31,607 nt of DNA from Paramacrobiotus richtersi (lineage: Eukaryota > Tardigrada > Eutardigrada > Parachela > Macrobiotidae). Position numbers and translations under genes: made by a program. The notes beneath the pieces were generated by a model. That model had not been told where the DNA came from. It made no database searches and saw only the letters and a program-made list of their open reading frames with translations. The DNA lies in the NCBI GenBank assembly GCA_034698045.1, contig JAQGAU010000300.1, positions 1 through 31,607 of the forward strand. Reading direction: 5' to 3'. Below are positions 30,008 through 31,607 of this stretch, piece by piece. Every line of letters begins with the position of its first letter. Position 1 is the first letter of the stretch.

Positions 30008-31607
30008 CTACAAATCCCCAAAACACATTATACCGGTCAACAGAAAGATGTGTATGAGTTTTCCCAAGACAAACCTGTTTAGAAATCCCAACCAAAGGAA
30101 GAAATTGCTGGTCCTCGGGTCCAAATGGCAGTTATCACAAAAGGGACCAACAAGGTACTACAATACACCACAACCCTTTATGTAACAGTTCACTCCAGAA
30201 GGGGCAAAGGATTCGTACCCAAACAAAGAACGGAAGCCAACAAATGACAAAAACCAGCACAACTATTAACAACGTTCGTGCTGCTCTCCGCTCCTTTGTC
30301 AGAGAAATCTTCTGCCGATACGCTAAGCTGTCTGTAAGAAAGACCGTTGAGAAAAATTAATTTCGGATGAGTTTTACTTTTAGCGTACGCTTGACGTCAA
30401 CGTTTCCCGAGTTGGACACTGTGGACGGAACGTGTTTCTTCAAGCCCTTTTGAGCAGTCTTGCCGGCCGCGTTAGAGTTGGCCTTGTCGGCATTCTTGGC
30501 CACCGATTTGGGACGGATATTCTTCGGTACGAAGAGGCGCGCCGGGGTCTTGGCGTTAGCGGCACCGCCGCTGCGGACAGTGCCGTTAACGAATCCCGGC
30601 ATGTCTTCGGTGGCCGGCGTCGTCGGTGTCAGGCTATCCTCCGACACATCGCCTTGCGCGTTCTTTTCCTTTTCGCCCTGCAAATACCACACTCAAACTC
30701 GAACCAGTAATGACGAAACTTAGGTTAACTCTTAAAAACCGGTTGTGCCATGTTCACATCACCTCGCGGATATTAGCGGAGTCATACTGAAACAATTCGT
30801 TATGTCATGCTTTTACCCTAATTAAAAATTAACGGCTACGACTGCAGAAAACGAGCTTCCTGTTACGCCGTACATTTTAGACTGAGAAACGGAAGCACTC
30901 TACAGCGGATCAATACAGACGTCAACTGGTCGAACAGCAGCACAGAAATATGGGGCAGCACTTCTAAGCACTGTACCGTGATAATCAGAATGTATAATTA
31001 TTAGCTTTAGTCCACAGCGGTTGACCCCAGATTCAAACACTTCCGTTCGTGTGTGACCCACATTATCCAAAACAGCTTGTTCATGTACATGTGAACAAGC
31101 ATGCGGAAGAAATGTTGATGGAATGTACAGGCGTGTTTCTTCGACGGCACCGTGCAGCACATCGCTGATAAGAAGCAGTACTACTCGTACATACGATTAA
31201 GAATGTATCGGCCGTACTACGTAAAGGCACCATATGCTAAAGAAACAAACCTTTACGCTGAACATGCATATAAGTCATAACATGAGCGAAATCTGACTGC
31301 GAAACTCACAGCCATCGACAAGCTTAGGTTTTTGTTTGCGAAGTATGCCTTGCTGTTAGGCGGTGAGGCTTACCTTGAGAAGCGGAATCTTCTGCCTGCG
31401 ATCATCCACACCTGTACTCCTCGGCACACAATTGGACGTCGCCCGTGACCGGGGCACCAGCGTCAGGTCGACGATGGGCGACAACGTAGAGCAGTCATCA
31501 TCATCGATAACCTGGAAACTGGACGTGGTCAACGAAGTCTCCTTCAGCAGCTTCTCCTGCGTCCGCAGACACGCCTGACACCGGCTCTGCATGGGGAAGA
31601 TGAGCAG
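29911..31607 (-). CDS. Aminergic class A GPCR, 3' half (ICL3 to C-terminus), partial at window edge
   Basis: Five minus-strand exons: 31607(partial)-31374, 30677-30389, 30331-30219, 30157-30075, 30007-29911. Phases fit at each join. The first two encode a long polar intracellular loop 3. The third gives [10 protein letters not shown] and the TM6 signature [10 protein letters not shown]; the fourth gives ECL3 with PFCDNC and TM7 FFLWLGFLN; the fifth gives [19 protein letters not shown] (NPxxY and helix 8) and a short tail ending PVARK. This is the conserved core of biogenic-amine receptors (serotonin, dopamine, octopamine/tyramine and adrenergic-like), which signal through G proteins at the plasma membrane. 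The subtype cannot be decided because TM1-TM5, with the DRY and ligand-binding residues, lie outside the window. Three introns are only 57-67 bp, so no single open frame reveals the receptor. The loop exon donor is the least certain (GTACGC at 30388). Confidence 0.85.
30075..30157 (-). CDS. GPCR exon: ECL3 and first half of TM7
   Basis: The acceptor is GTATTGTAG and the donor AACAG|GTTTGT (phase 2). It encodes [14 protein letters not shown], then FFLWLGFLN. Two cysteines in ECL3 could form the usual loop disulfide. Confidence 0.85.
30219..30331 (-). CDS. GPCR exon: TM6
   Basis: The acceptor is TTTCTTACAG and the donor TTTGG|GTACGA. It encodes the basic pre-TM6 motif KERRAART and the TM6 CWLPFF signature of aminergic receptors. 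Confidence 0.85.
30389..30677 (-). CDS. GPCR exon: intracellular loop 3, second part
   Basis: The acceptor is GTATTTGCAG. It encodes a Thr/Pro/Ala/Lys-rich loop ([21 protein letters not shown]). The donor is taken at AAGC|GTACGC so that phase 1 matches the TM6 exon; without splicing the frame ends ~10 codons later at 30357. Confidence 0.75.
30678..31373 (-). other. Large intron of the GPCR gene
   Basis: This 696-bp GT-AG intron (GTAAGC...TTTGCAG) carries an 86-codon frame (31160-30900, -) with no recognisable content. Confidence 0.6.
31374..31607 (-). CDS. GPCR exon: start of intracellular loop 3 (partial)
   Basis: The frame is open to the window edge ([14 protein letters not shown]...). 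The first 21 bases in minus sense (ending CCCCATGCAG) also look like an acceptor, so the exon may begin at 31586, phase 0. It ends AAG|GTAAGC in phase 0. Content is polar with an Asp cluster (IDDDDC). Confidence 0.7.

Noticed and set aside
29907-30095. 62-codon minus frame over the GPCR end
   Set aside because: It is out of frame with NPxxY and crosses the 67-bp intron; the spliced reading explains the region.
1-31607. CRISPR array, prophage or bacterial defence system
   Set aside because: No regularly spaced identical repeats with unique spacers and no prokaryotic gene organisation. The tandem repeats present are degenerate minisatellites in an animal genome.

Overview
The window reads as nuclear DNA of an animal. 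Evidence: intron-split genes with GT-AG junctions, a Slp/Slac2-type Rab-binding FYVE-like zinc finger, the TM6-TM7 half of an aminergic class A GPCR, and several secreted LU (Ly6/uPAR, three-finger fold) proteins. I see no bacterial operon features. The species cannot be fixed from the sequence. A small ecdysozoan-like invertebrate is a guess from gene content and the mix of tiny (57-91 bp) and kilobase introns.

Layout. (1) 1-3172: AT-rich sequence ending in a degenerate ~105-bp tandem array that runs into the first recognised exon. (2) 3177-13929 (+): an eight-exon gene for a ~1,227-residue Rab effector of the synaptotagmin-like/Slac2 type, with GC-rich exons and very AT-rich introns. All seven splice junctions keep phase. 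It ends without C2 domains. (3) 13930-16286: remnants, namely an orphan coding-like block, an inverted broken copy of the 3' end of the Slp-like gene, and a reverse-transcriptase C-terminal fragment. (4) 19859-16287 (-): an LU gene split by a 2.9-kb intron that holds a foldback element, with no visible ATG. (5) 20825-23260: a second degenerate RT fragment, a ~1.25-kb long inverted repeat built of GGCAAA-like words, and a decayed copy of the 3' half of the GPCR gene. (6) 24612-27534 (+): two tandem LU genes. (7) 27535-29910: nothing convincing. (8) 31607-29911 (-): the intracellular loop 3 to C-terminus part of an aminergic GPCR in five exons with tiny introns; its 5' half lies beyond the window edge.

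The genes do not form a pathway. The strongest themes are genome dynamics (inverted partial copies of two resident genes, two foldback structures, RT debris) and a small LU family sharing a phase-1 glycine junction after the signal peptide in two members. All identifications come from reading motifs by eye; no database search was run.
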